A stretch of DNA of 64,000 nt, from contig JNEN01001260.1 of NCBI GenBank assembly GCA_000697355.1, positions 248,001-312,000 on the forward strand, in the 5' to 3' direction. Below the pieces are notes generated by a model. The model was not told where the DNA came from, searched no databases, and saw only the letters and a list, made by a program, of their open reading frames with translations. The DNA comes from Syncephalastrum monosporum B8922. Its lineage: Eukaryota; Mucoromycota; Mucoromycetes; Mucorales; Syncephalastraceae. The number at the start of each line of letters is the position of its first letter. Position 1 is the stretch's first letter. The translations under genes were made by a program, and so were the position numbers. This document shows positions 49,141-59,436 of this stretch, piece after piece.

Positions 49141-49263
49141 ATCAATTAATAAATATATACGCAAACGTTAGAATGATGTACAGTTTTAGTCACAACCTGT
49201 GCTTGTCAGAATTTTTTCTTACATCCCTATGAGTTTTCTTCTCTCTTTTTTTTTTTTTTTTCC

Positions 49264-49280
49264 TCATCATCATCATCATC
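49264..49280. repeat. (TCA)n microsatellite
   Basis: Short TCA/CAT trinucleotide run just upstream of the first copy of the duplicated mini-gene. Confidence 0.8.
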
Positions 49281-49300
49281 GTTACTTATCAGGCGCCTCA

Positions 49301-49520
49301 GATGGAGGTACAAGCCCTATCGATTACGATCATGGGGTTTTCACAAAGCACAGCATTTCCCGCCATTTTTTCAAGAGTCCCCCACCCCCATGACAGTGGT
49401 ACAAGTCACCGTTAAAAGGAGCGCGCTTGTTGTACGCATGAACTTTCCCTCTTCCTCTTTTTTCCTCTCCACCTAATTCTTTAAAACACCCTTCATCTCT
49501 TAATCATTGTCTCCTCCAAA
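49301..49520 (+). promoter_or_regulatory. Conserved upstream blocks, copy 1 of duplicated mini-gene
   Basis: Shares ordered blocks with 51367-51551: GGAGGTACAA (49304-49313), CTATCGATT, TCATGGGGT, CACAAAGC, TCCCGCCATT (49358-49367), and a CCCCATGA/GTACAA/TCACC module ending in an AAA-GCGC element about 100 bp before the ATG. The same order and spacing in both copies suggests a promoter kept by selection or by recent duplication. Confidence 0.55.
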
Positions 49521-49717
49521 ATGTTCTCCTTCCGCCAACGCAAAGTCCGTCTGGTGAGCTACGGTCGTGGCCGAAGCTATTGCCTTGTCCATCGCCGATA
49601 TTTTGAGACAAGCTGGTGCCCTGACTGTAGCCGAACAGGATGTAAGTATAATAGGCATGATGAGGATTCCTCAAATATACTGAACGCATTACGTACTTGT
49701 TAGTCGGACGACGATGA
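49521..49717 (+). CDS. Duplicated mini-gene, copy 1 (unknown small basic protein)
   Basis: Exon 49521-49641, intron 49642-49703, exon 2 from 49704. In the ATG frame the product is 44 aa: MFSFRQRK at the start, the Cys pair CPDC, and FGRR at the end (stop 49715-49717). An alternative frame of the same exons runs on to a Lys-rich tail ending at 49784 (see findings). Copy 2 at 51552 has an exon 1 of identical length (121 nt) and the same splice phase. Between copies, seven of ten exon 1 substitutions fall at third codon positions of the ATG frame, and six of nine changed codons are synonymous. I do not recognise the family; coding status is likely but not proven. Confidence 0.45.
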
Positions 49718-49784
49718 AGTGCTTCAAAAACAAAACAACAAAAAAGGGAATTCCTCCCGAAAAGTCAAAAAATCAAAAAAGTAG

Positions 49785-51366
49785 ACAGACTTTCCACAAA
49801 ACAAAAACAAAAATATCCCTCTGTACAGATACACTTCTCCAAGTACCATACCCTGTGCACTATCTTATATCCCCGCTTGTATCTATGTAGAGATAATATA
49901 CGATACTCTGCTCATCAGCTTGCGAGCTTCTTTCGTCACGGTCTTTGAAAATGATCCATAGGTGGTGCATCATGCATTTCTGTAACTTTCATGATGTAGG
50001 ACTGCTTACTATATCTCAAGCATCAAGTCATCCTATTAAGCTTACATTATGGAGGTGCATGTGGTTCCTCGTTTATGATAGCTCATAACATGCATTTCTT
50101 CTTTGATGATCCAATTTGCAATGTCTATATTGGATATACTACATACACGTATGATATGGTGCTATAAGGTCCATATTTCATTTATTGAGACTCCAAGGAT
50201 GTGTATTTTAGAAATTCTGTATTCTTTTTTCTTTGCATATCAACCAATTTTTCCGTCCTACACAAAGTTCAATGCACGTACATTGCCTCGCACGTACAGT
50301 TTGTCTGTTGTAAATAAAGTATGCCTCATCGTCGGCCTGTATCTCTGTCTCACACATCTACGCTTCTATTAATCCTTTATCTTTTTTTTTGTTGTTGTAC
50401 AGCTTCGACGATACGGTGCTGAGGCATTGGTGTTACTACCTGCTTTTGCTTGATCTTATGCTTCACGCTCGTGGCTGGAGGTAAGGCGTCTAGAGTTAAC
50501 TCTTTTTCATGCATTTCTGCATCTAAGCGTTAGGGTTATCTACTCTGATGCCACGTTCGGTATTCTGATCGTATAGGCGTCCGCCTTTATCTAAGAATCC
50601 TCATTAAAGAGACCGGAGGCTACTTGAGTAACTGTAACGCCCTGCGAAAATGCATAGAATGGTGAGGGAGCTTTTGGCCAGCTCGAACAATTGTGGTGTA
50701 ATGTCAGAGCGTGATACTGTACACATATTTGTCATACAGACCGTTGTTCAAGCCAGCGTCAGACATTTTCCGCAGTAGAGAACATACACAGCTCATTTGA
50801 GTATTTCTGTAAAATACATAGACGCTGTTCTGATTAGAAGACTTTATACATTTGAGTGCTGTCGTTATGATGTGAGCATACTTTACCAGATAACCGTCGT
50901 TTTGGGCAAATGGTATCAGAGTAGATAAGTCTTCTTCTCTGATTTGTGTACTTCCCTTCATCAATAAAAAAAAAAGGTACATAAATAGCATCCATCCATC
51001 ACCGTGAAGCAGACGATATTCAGTTTTGCTTTTTTTGATATTACATGCCCCTATGCTACGAAAATGTGATCGACTTCTCACACGTGACCATTCAAATTCG
51101 GATTGACAAGGAATATGACATTTTCACATTTGTTGTGGGAGTCCATTGGCAAGCGACTTCCAATCAAAAAGCACACACTGTTAACAATATCATCTAGCCC
51201 GTAGTTTCAAGGTGAGCATAGGCTTATCCGAGACACAAGATACACGCACGAATATTTTGTAACATGATAGGCGGTCTTATGGTCAGTGCTTACCAAACGA
51301 TATCACAATTCTCATTCTGGGTTTACTCCTCCTCCTTCTCTCTCCGTCCACACATTTTAGGTAGGT
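49785..51366. other. Spacer between the two mini-gene copies
   Basis: About 1.6 kb of AT-rich DNA with no supported gene. It carries three copies of CATGCATTTCT (49971, 50090 and 50507). Open frames at 50103-50372 and 50704-51081 show no domain or splice partner. Confidence 0.5.
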
Positions 51367-51551
51367 GCTGGAGGTACAAACGCTATCGATTGCGGTCATG
51401 GGGTAGCCACAAAGCTCATAGTGTCTCCCGCCATTCTTTAGGCACCCCATGATAGTCGTACAAATCACCTTTAAAAAGGTCGCGCAAAGGGTATTTACAC
51501 AGTACATTCTCCCTTTCTCTTCTTTCCACTTTTCAGTTTTTTATTCCACAA
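51367..51551 (+). promoter_or_regulatory. Conserved upstream blocks, copy 2 of duplicated mini-gene
   Basis: Counterpart of 49301-49520: GGAGGTACAA at 51370-51379, CTATCGATT, TCATGGGGT, CACAAAGC, TCCCGCCATT at 51425-51434, and the CCCCATGA/GTACAA/TCACC module. Sequence between the blocks has diverged. Confidence 0.55.
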
Positions 51552-51760
51552 ATGTTCTCTTTCCGCCAACGCAAGATCCGTCTGGTGAACTGTGGCCGAG
51601 GCCGAAGCTACTGCCTTGTCCATCGCCGATACTTTGAGACAAGCTGGTGCCCTGACTGTAGCCGAACAGGATGTAAGTTCGTCAAGCGTGATACGGAAAA
51701 GAATTGAAGCGGCTGGTATGCTAATTTCTGTCCCGTGCGTATCTTGAAGTCGGCCGATAA
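51552..51760 (+). CDS. Duplicated mini-gene, copy 2 (unknown small basic protein)
   Basis: Exon 51552-51672, intron 51673-51749, exon 2 from 51750. The ATG frame gives 43 aa ending FGR (stop 51758-51760), matching copy 1 except V/I, S/N and Y/C changes in exon 1. The alternative frame stays open to 51881 with a Lys/Arg-rich tail, as in copy 1. The intron and second exon have diverged more than exon 1. Function unknown. Confidence 0.45.
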
Positions 51761-51881
51761 AGGAGATCAAAAAGCATCACAGCGACAACACGGACAATCC
51801 AGAGTTGCAAAGAAAAAGTTCACAAGAAAAATCTATTCGTTATCTTCTCATGCCCTCCATGCACACCAAAAAGTTACGTAA

Positions 51882-53080
51882 ATCATATTATAGAGATTCT
51901 TCATATGTATCTATCACCTATACCCGTCGTACACCCACCACCTTTTCCGCTTGTACACCATTCTTCATATGCCACCCGCTGACAATGAATTAAGCTTTTC
52001 CTACCTCACTACCGTATATTATTGCTGTCTTTGGCTTTCACATTGAAAGGATATAACTTTTGGCGACACAAGAAAAGAGAAAGAGGAGCATAGCCTTATC
52101 ATCCATTTTATTATTTTTCACATGCCACAATGTATCCTAGACTTCAAGCCTGGGAACCACAGAGAGCCTGTTTTCAGAACCCACCTCAAGACGCTGGTTG
52201 TGTTTAAACACAAAAATACCCGGTACCTGCGACAACCAATAATAGACGAGGAAATACAATCAGTCTCCACCGTCCATTGGTGAAGATGATGCTGCTTGCC
52301 TGTCGGGTGCGTGTGCATGTCGAGTGTGTGTCCAGCCCGACTTCCTATTAGGCTCGGGGCGCGTTTATCTGGTTGGCTCACCACCAGAGGAAAAGAATAT
52401 ATGCATATCGAAGCAGTTTGTTTGCTCATATGGCCCGCGATTATCCGAAAGGGTGGGACGTGCACTCCATCACCTCTTGCCCGATCTGTCTCCTCACCCC
52501 CACAAAGTCAATTGTAAACAATAACACAAAATATCAAAATCCGGAAATCGACGCGCACCCTGACAACCAGTGGACTTCCTACTCGGAATGCCTTGCCGGG
52601 GTCCATGAGTTGTTCTCATCTTTCGCAGTTGGCATGAAAGTTTCTTTCAAGTTCATTAATGTCTACATAATGTACGCACGTACTACTACGTACGAATCAT
52701 ATTTCTCGCAGCATGTATGATCCTTTTTCCTTTAATTTGTGTCGAAACTGACGAGATTCTATCGCTATTTAAAGAAATATAATTCGCAATGTTTCTCAAA
52801 ACTGCATTGCACCTAATTTTTGATCTTCTCTACTATTCTAAGCATGACCTAAAAGATCGGTCGAGTCAAATGTGTCGTTGTTATCTAACATCGTCGCAGA
52901 AGGTAGCAAAGTGTATTATGACACACGTACGCGAGATAATGTGCCATATACTGTAGAAAATTTTGAACGAATGATTGGAATAGGGAGGACGAAGTTCTTC
53001 CTTATACGAGTTATTTTACATTGGCACAGAAAAAGAAATGGATCAATGGTATATCATTCCATACACGAGACTACGTCAGT
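51882..53080. other. Intergenic region with unexplained open frames
   Basis: About 1.2 kb. Open frames at 52373-52720 (contains CPICLLTPTK) and 52872-53084 on the plus strand have protein-like composition but no recognised domain, start context or splice partner. They may be decayed coding sequence. Confidence 0.4.
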
Positions 53081-54250
53081 TTAATCCTTCTTATCACCAG
53101 CCTCTGGGTCGGCATCAGACCGCTTTTCAAGAATCTTGTCTATCAAGCCGAAATTTAAAGCCTCTTCAGCAGACATGAAACAATCACGCTCCATCATGTT
53201 TTCTGCGTATATCAGATAAAAGGTGAGCGTCCGATACTGCGCAGTATTAGGATTTTTTTTTAAATTTTTTTACCTATCGTAGGGAGATCGGCGATCGTAG
53301 TGTGTTTCTGGTATATCCTGTTGAGACGCTCGCGAATCCTGAGGATTTCACGTGCGTGGATCGCAATATCAGAGGCTGGACCTTGAGCACCACCCATTGG
53401 CTGGTGGATCATGATGGACGAGTTAGGCAAAGCATATCGCATGCCGTGTTCACCTGGGGAGGGTACAACAACTCAGTATGAGTCTCATGATCGATTCTAC
53501 CGTACCTGCGGCCAGCAAAAGCGAACCCATTGAGCAGGCTTGGCCATTACACAAGGTGGAGACAGGAGATTGAATATACTGCGATAATAAATAGAACAGA
53601 AAGGCAAGAAAGGAGAGAGCGTGAGAGGACTGTGAGAAATTATAGCCTTGTGTGCGAGAGGACGCGTCGAACCTGCATCTATGCAACATGAGTTAGCCAA
53701 ATACAGAGGCGAGGCTATCTATCCATCTCCGAGAAAAGCTGTACTTACAGTATCGTAGATGGCCATGCCGGCCGTGACGCTGCCGCCCGGCGAGTTGATG
53801 TACATACTGATTCGTTTTTCGGGGTTCTCTGCCTCTAGAAAGAGAAGCTGCGCGACAATGACCGAAGCGAGATTATCGTCCACCTAAAGAGAAGGGGGTT
53901 GGGTTGAGTTGGGTTTCCAGAGAGCCTGAGCGTCCTTCCGTACCGATCCATTGAGGCAAATAATGCGCTCCTTCAGGAGACGAGAGAAGATATCGTAAGA
54001 GCGCTCACCAGCACCCTGAGCAGCCAAAGCGCGTTAGCCTCCTGAGCCATGCCATTAATGAAACCTACCGTTTGCTCGACAACGTAAGGAATTAAGGCCT
54101 GTGCGCGGGTGCTCCATGAGAAATGTCTCTGTGGAATGAAGTAACCTTTAGACAGTGACAGCATTGACGCCATTTATATGGACTAACCGCACGCGCTGAT
54201 TGAGAGAGAGTGGATTTGGAAAGGGCGGTGCGGCGAAAGAGTGACAGCAT
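53081..54250 (-). CDS. Mitochondrial ClpP protease proteolytic subunit
   Basis: Serine protease of the mitochondrial matrix that works with ClpX. Eight exons (54188-54250, 54069-54128, 53944-54015, 53749-53883, 53673-53678, 53506-53578, 53274-53453, 53081-53202) give 236 aa. The first exon ([21 protein letters not shown]) is a typical presequence. Active-site residues are visible: Ser in [14 protein letters not shown], His in [10 protein letters not shown], and Asp in [25 protein letters not shown] is the family signature. The fifth exon is only six nucleotides (Met-Gln) and restores the canonical [14 protein letters not shown] join. ClpP is absent from many fungi, so its presence is informative. 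Confidence 0.95.
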
Positions 54251-54438
54251 GGTGGAGGGGTGAAGAAGGTCCCGGCTGAACAGACAAATAGCATACGCGG
54301 CACTACAAATCGACCCTCCGCCTTTGATTTAAGGTAACGACATTGACGATGCAAAGCCCACCTTACTGATTGCACGTTCTGATCGAGATATCAATGTTTA
54401 TGTGTATGTATGGATGTATACGACGCTTTGCTATTTAT

Positions 54439-55271
54439 CTATGCTTTGTCTCCTGACTTCAACAGATCCAGGAAATTTGCTTTCGACATGGTGGATACTA
54501 CGTGCTTTGGATCAGTCATGCTGCACATACGCGTTATTCTTGTTCTGTTCACTCACATCGCTGCGCCTTTTCTTTCGCTGCTAAAGACTGCTTGGTTTCG
54601 CCCGTAACAGCCACTTCGGTCGCCTTCTGCTGTGTTCTTACCGCGTTGAAAAGCTTCACGACACCACGGGTCGCGACCTTACGCAGACCTTTCTCGTAAT
54701 CAAAGTTGGTGTAATCCGGAATTACGCGACCTTTCTCCTTGAGGGCTTTGCGTTCGGCTGTCAGCTTTTTCCGTGCCCGGTGCTCGAGCTTTTCGTCCTC
54801 GATCTTGCGCTCGGTACCCTTTGATCGAGCCAAAATCGGTTGCTGTGTAATAGCATTGTGCTATTTAGCCACTGCTATCATGAGTGCATTTTCGGCCACT
54901 TACGTCTTTGTCGGCTCCTTTCAGACTACTCGCCAAGATCTTGGACATTGCTTCTGAGAAGGCCTCAGGATTCTTTTTCTTTGATTTTGCTCGATCTAAA
55001 GCACCCGGTAAGTAAGAAGATCACTCGGCCATGTAGTGATCTCGAGAGTACCTTTGTTTTTCTTTAGATCTGAGAAATCATCGTCGTCCTCGTCCTGATT
55101 ACTGCTATTTGTGCTAGCTGTCGCATTGCTGTGTATGCTGCTGGTATCACTGTCGTCGTCCTCGAGTTCGATGTCGGAAGCATCGAAACCGTCACTTTCC
55201 ATAGAGTCGTCTTCACTGACTTGTTCCTCCTCTTCGACTCTCTTTCGCTTCTGAATTTCTTTCTTTGCCAT
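54439..55271 (-). CDS. RRP15: RRP15-like ribosomal RNA processing protein
   Basis: Nucleolar factor for 60S subunit maturation. Four exons (55052-55271, 54904-54995, 54557-54842, 54439-54497) give 218 aa. The N-terminus is basic (MAKKEIQKRKRVEEEE), then a long Asp/Glu/Ser acidic stretch, as in Rrp15. The conserved core follows: KKKNPEAFSEAMSKILASSL, ILARSKGTERKIEDEKLE, ERKALKEKGRVIPDYT, and the LRKVATRGVVKLFNAV helix. The last short exon supplies the conserved end MSKANFLDLLKSG. ClpP lies about 190 bp upstream on the same strand, with no sign of co-transcription. Confidence 0.9.
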
Positions 55272-55728
55272 GGTGAACTATACAGGTGGAAGTGTGCAAA
55301 TAAAAGAGGAAGAAATAATTGCAGGAATTATTTCAGCCACCTGAAATCCGAATCGCGCTTCATGCCTTTCCTCTTCCTTTCTATGCGCATCTCATTTTAT
55401 ATTCAAGTTCATTTAGCATCGTGCTGTCCAGTGGATAAAAAGCAAATCTGATATTTCGATCATCCAGCGTTTTGATGGTGCATGCTCGATCAGCACTTGA
55501 ATTTCTCCACTGTGTCCGGATCGAGTGCGATCTTATGAACGAGCAGATCCACACGCTCCTTGCTTACTTTGTCCGTGGCTTTATCTAGAGTCGAAGAAGA
55601 TCACGGGGATGTGTCTGCTACTGAGTTGGCTGTAATAAACATGACATTTATGGTCCAAATACGTGGACCGCAGCAGTAGTCGCACAGAAAGACATAATTT
55701 CATCTGGCTTTCTTATACACTGGCAAAG
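55272..55728. promoter_or_regulatory. Divergent upstream region of RRP15 and ABHD12-like genes
   Basis: About 460 bp between the two start codons. No specific element was recognised beyond AT-rich stretches. Confidence 0.35.
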
Positions 55729-57637
55729 ATGAACGTCCTCAAGGCATGCGTCGCGGCATCCCTATTTGTTCTGGCCATTTACACGGTAAAAGTGTAGTGT
55801 ATATATAAAGACGGCATACATTAATACGGATGCTGCACAGGCCATCGTTGTCTTCCTCACTTTTCCAACACCTCAACGATGGTAAGTGCAATGGACACAG
55901 CCATGTGACTCATTGGTGACAAAGGAAATAAGGATAATCTTTATGCATTGGGTCAAGTTCCCTCTTGTTCCTCGCTTTTCGACACCAGAATATTACGGAT
56001 TCGGACGTAAGCGAACGAAAACGGGAAGATTTGTGTGTGTGTGTATGCAGCAAATACTCACCGATCCTATGTATGATGATGTATCCTGTCAGACAACCAA
56101 ATTAGAAATATCCAGATCCAAACTGCCGACAGGGTCACCCTCGGTATGACATCGATGTTCCTTTATGACGCCATTATTGATGTATGCACACGCTCCACCG
56201 GAAGGTGCTTGGCATATGCTGCCAACGAGTTACTACCTAAAGCGCGGTATCAGGCAACAGGAGTATGTGGACCCTAGTGTCTACGATGACGCTTTATCCA
56301 ATCCAGACTACGAAACGGTAATTTATTTCCACGGAAACGCCATGCACCGGGCCGCCCCTTGGCGTGTTGACCTTTACAAGGTACGTGAGAACGAGGGAAC
56401 GTCCATGCAAATGCTGATCCTTCAATGATAACACGTATCGAATGCGGTGATAGAAACTGGCCGACAAGTTTGATCGGCTGAATGTTCTAGTTCTTGACTA
56501 TCGTGGGTTCGGTGATTCAGGTACTTGGCTGGCCCAAAAAATTTTTTCTAGGCAATGTCTCACACCTCTGGAGGTGGCGTGCCGTCCGAGAGAGGGTTGG
56601 AGGAGGATGCCAAAGCAGCGCTGCATTGGCTTAGATCCCGCAAAGGTACCTTGTTTCAGACTGTTGGGAAAAATCGCATAGGAGGATGTCAGACTGATTT
56701 AATGGTTTTCACCTAGTGGAGCGCATATCACTCATTGGACATTCACTGGGTACTGTCATTGTCGCTGTTTCTGAAACTGTGCATGTGACTAATTTTTTTA
56801 TGGCATAGGAACCGGTGTCGCCACTACACTGGCACTGGAGATGTCAAACGAAGGTGCGCATGTTTCACAGAAAAAGGGAACGACGTACTATTTTGTTCAT
56901 CCATGAGGCTGACGAAATTGTGCACCCAAAGGCCATCCCCCACAGGCATTGATACTCAAGGCCGCCTATAGCTCGCTACCCACGCTGATATTCGAGTTCC
57001 GTTTACTGTCCTATTTTCCACTCCTGGCGCCGCTTCGGTGGGTGCCGCCTGTCCAAGGCAAGTTCAATATGACAGGGGCAAGGGGCAAGGGGCGAAGGGG
57101 GTAACTCATACGCACGCGATGTTTCCTTTTTAGAATGGGTTGTCTCAAAATTAGCCCACACTTTTGACTCGCTTTCGCGGATTGAGGCACGTAAACCACA
57201 CAGAAAAGACCTTTATTCGGGAACATAGCGACTCACGTCTCGTTCTGCAGCACATTGACTGTCCGATTCTTATTACTTTTGGGGTTTCCGATCTTGAGAT
57301 ACCTGTGCATAACTCGCAGATCTTGTTTCACAGAGCGGTCGAGGGCGCTGCAGGTTCTTTGTTCTCGGATGCGTGGCTCAGTGAGATCCAGCCCAAAAGA
57401 ATACCCAACGAAGCGATGGTATATCAGAGACACAATGTTTATCTGGTGCAACTCGATCACGCTGATCACAATAACAGTAAGATAACACTGAGGGATAAAT
57501 TCTATAATTGACACATGATGCCATTGCGTCGCGTGATGTCTGATTATATATTTTTTTTCCTAGTTGGCTACTTTGATTATGCTTACGAAGCTATGGCAGA
57601 TGTTACAGGATGGCACCGCTCCAGCAGCGGTCAATAA
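55729..57637 (+). CDS. ABHD12-like alpha/beta hydrolase (lysolipid/monoacylglycerol lipase)
   Basis: Membrane-anchored serine hydrolase. Thirteen exons give 364 aa: 55729-55785, 55841-55881, 55933-56006, 56093-56143, 56205-56380, 56454-56520, 56574-56645, 56717-56749, 56809-56853, 56932-57057, 57134-57186, 57251-57476, 57564-57637. An N-terminal anchor (VAASLFVLAIYTAIVVFL) comes first. VIYFHGNA is the oxyanion strand, LDYRGFGDSGG follows, and the nucleophile elbow is GHSLGTG (split by an intron). Asp in GVSDLEIP and His in LDHADHNN complete the triad. The end IGYFDYAYEAM resembles ABHD12. Introns 57058-57133 and 57187-57250 start with GC rather than GT. The second of these is less certain. 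Confidence 0.88.
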
Positions 57638-57845
57638 ACTTTTGGTTGGCGCGATAAGAGTGATCTTTAAATTACTGAGCCCTGATTGGATTCGTTCTGA
57701 ATAAAAACGACCCAAAAAAATAAGGTGGTCAGTCTGTTCCCTCTGTTTGTCTCGCTTTTCCACAGGATCTTGCCCATCGCCTTTTTTTCTCCCTCTTTCC
57801 AACTCGGAGCATCCGTCCCTCTCCTTTCGCCTTTAACACTTTGCT

Positions 57846-59436
57846 ATGGGGCAAGCACCATCGCCCCCGCCTGTGTCGGACGCGATCGTTCCACCACAGA
57901 CCCGGCAACGGCTATCTCAGTCACCTTACATCAACTACTTTGAAGTGGCTGCTGTCCAGCCTTCGGGTCCTCCTCGACAAGCGAAACCTCGCAGCCGACC
58001 CTCTACTCGCAGCAACAGTCTCAGCACGTCTATTAGCAGCAATAAATCTGAGACGAGTAGTATTCGTCAGCGAGCAATGCCTTCAATCTCAGAAGAAGAG
58101 AAGGTGCCGGCACTCGAGTGGGAGGAGATCAGTGGCCGACGATATGTGACCCAACGCTCCGGGCAGTACTTCCTGCTGCCGTGCGACGACGATGAGTCGG
58201 ACCGGATTGTTATTTTGGTAAGATCTCGCCAAAAACGTGGATGGTGCAACACTAACAGGATGGACTCCAGCATTTCCTACTAAAGTACACCTTGAATGGC
58301 AATTTCGTCACCCCCATCGGCGACTGGTTCGCTGTTGAAGATCCGCAGCGCCCGCGGCCTCAAGTACTTGACGTGGGCTGCGGACCAGGAACATGGTAAG
58401 AGCCACTCTGAGTCCAAGGTTTGATACAGTGCTGATACATGATACCCGTGGAAAAAAGGGTACTTGAAATGGCCAGCGAGTTTCCAAACTGTGATTTCTA
58501 CGGCATCGACGTTGTCCCTCAGTTTCCGACTTCAATCAAGCCCAACAATGCGCTGTTTACCCTACACGATATGATTAAGCATCCACTACCTTATGCCGAT
58601 AATACCTTTGACTATGTTCATATGCGTCTCATGCTTTGCCACCTTACCCAACCTGAGCTTACCCATCTCGTTGCCGAACTCGGACGTGTTCTGAAGCCAA
58701 TGGGATATATCGAGATCGTCGACGTGGAATATCGCATTCAGCGAGCAGGTCCTCTTTGCGATAGCGTACTCAACCAAAAACGTAAGTGATACGTCTTATT
58801 TTGCATCCAGGATTATTAACACCGAACGGAACAGTGGCGTCAGCCTTGCCTTCCACATTATGCCAGGACCTATCAACACTGTTAATGACGAGTTTCCTAC
58901 ATGTACGACAGAACCGAGTCACTCTTCCCCTGGGATGGGGCGGCCAAGTAGGACAAATTCTCGCGCAGAACATGGAGTCATTTTACTGCTCACTGCATCC
59001 TGGGCTACGTGATGGTGTCACGGACGAAAATATCCACGATGCCATGCTTGAAGCGGCTAAGCATCAGTCTCATATGAATTGGTATACCTGCTACGCGCAA
59101 AAGCCAGCTACCCCTGTCATTACTTCAAATGCCCAATCCGTTACCCACACGAATCACACCAGCGCCAGCACTGACGTCGCTCCGTCTGCCGTGTTTTCCT
59201 CATCATCCTCTGCTGTCTCTTCCCCTCCATCTACACCTACGTCGTCTATCCGTATGTCTCTCTGTAGCATCGGCAGCGGTGGTACAGCTACCGTGAAGCG
59301 TCCTAGTATGCGGTCGTCAGCTGCCATAGGCTCGGGCTCGTCCTCATCGGCATCCACCTCAGCTGGTCCTGCTTTACCTGCTGTTGAGGATACATGGGAA
59401 TCGATCAACGACTTCGCTGAAGGTTATACTGATTAG
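57846..59436 (+). CDS. Class I SAM-dependent methyltransferase (fungal, LaeA/Tam-like)
   Basis: Four exons (57846-58217, 58271-58395, 58459-58781, 58811-59436) give 481 aa. The first 100 residues are Ser/Arg/Pro-rich and probably disordered. The Rossmann core shows motif I VLDVGCGPGTW (split by an intron), the motif II acidic end FYGIDVVPQFP, motif III region HPLPYADNTFDYVHMR, and LKPMGYIEIVDVEY. A preceding LKYTLNGNFVTPI is common in fungal methyltransferases of this kind. A Ser-rich insert near the C-terminus precedes WESINDFAEGYTD. The methyl acceptor is unknown; the LaeA comparison is by architecture only. Confidence 0.85.

Noticed and set aside
49556..49558. Shared in-frame TGA in the Alba-like frame read as selenocysteine
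   Set aside because: No SECIS-like hairpin was recognised and no known selenoprotein family matches; decay or a different coding frame explains it more simply.
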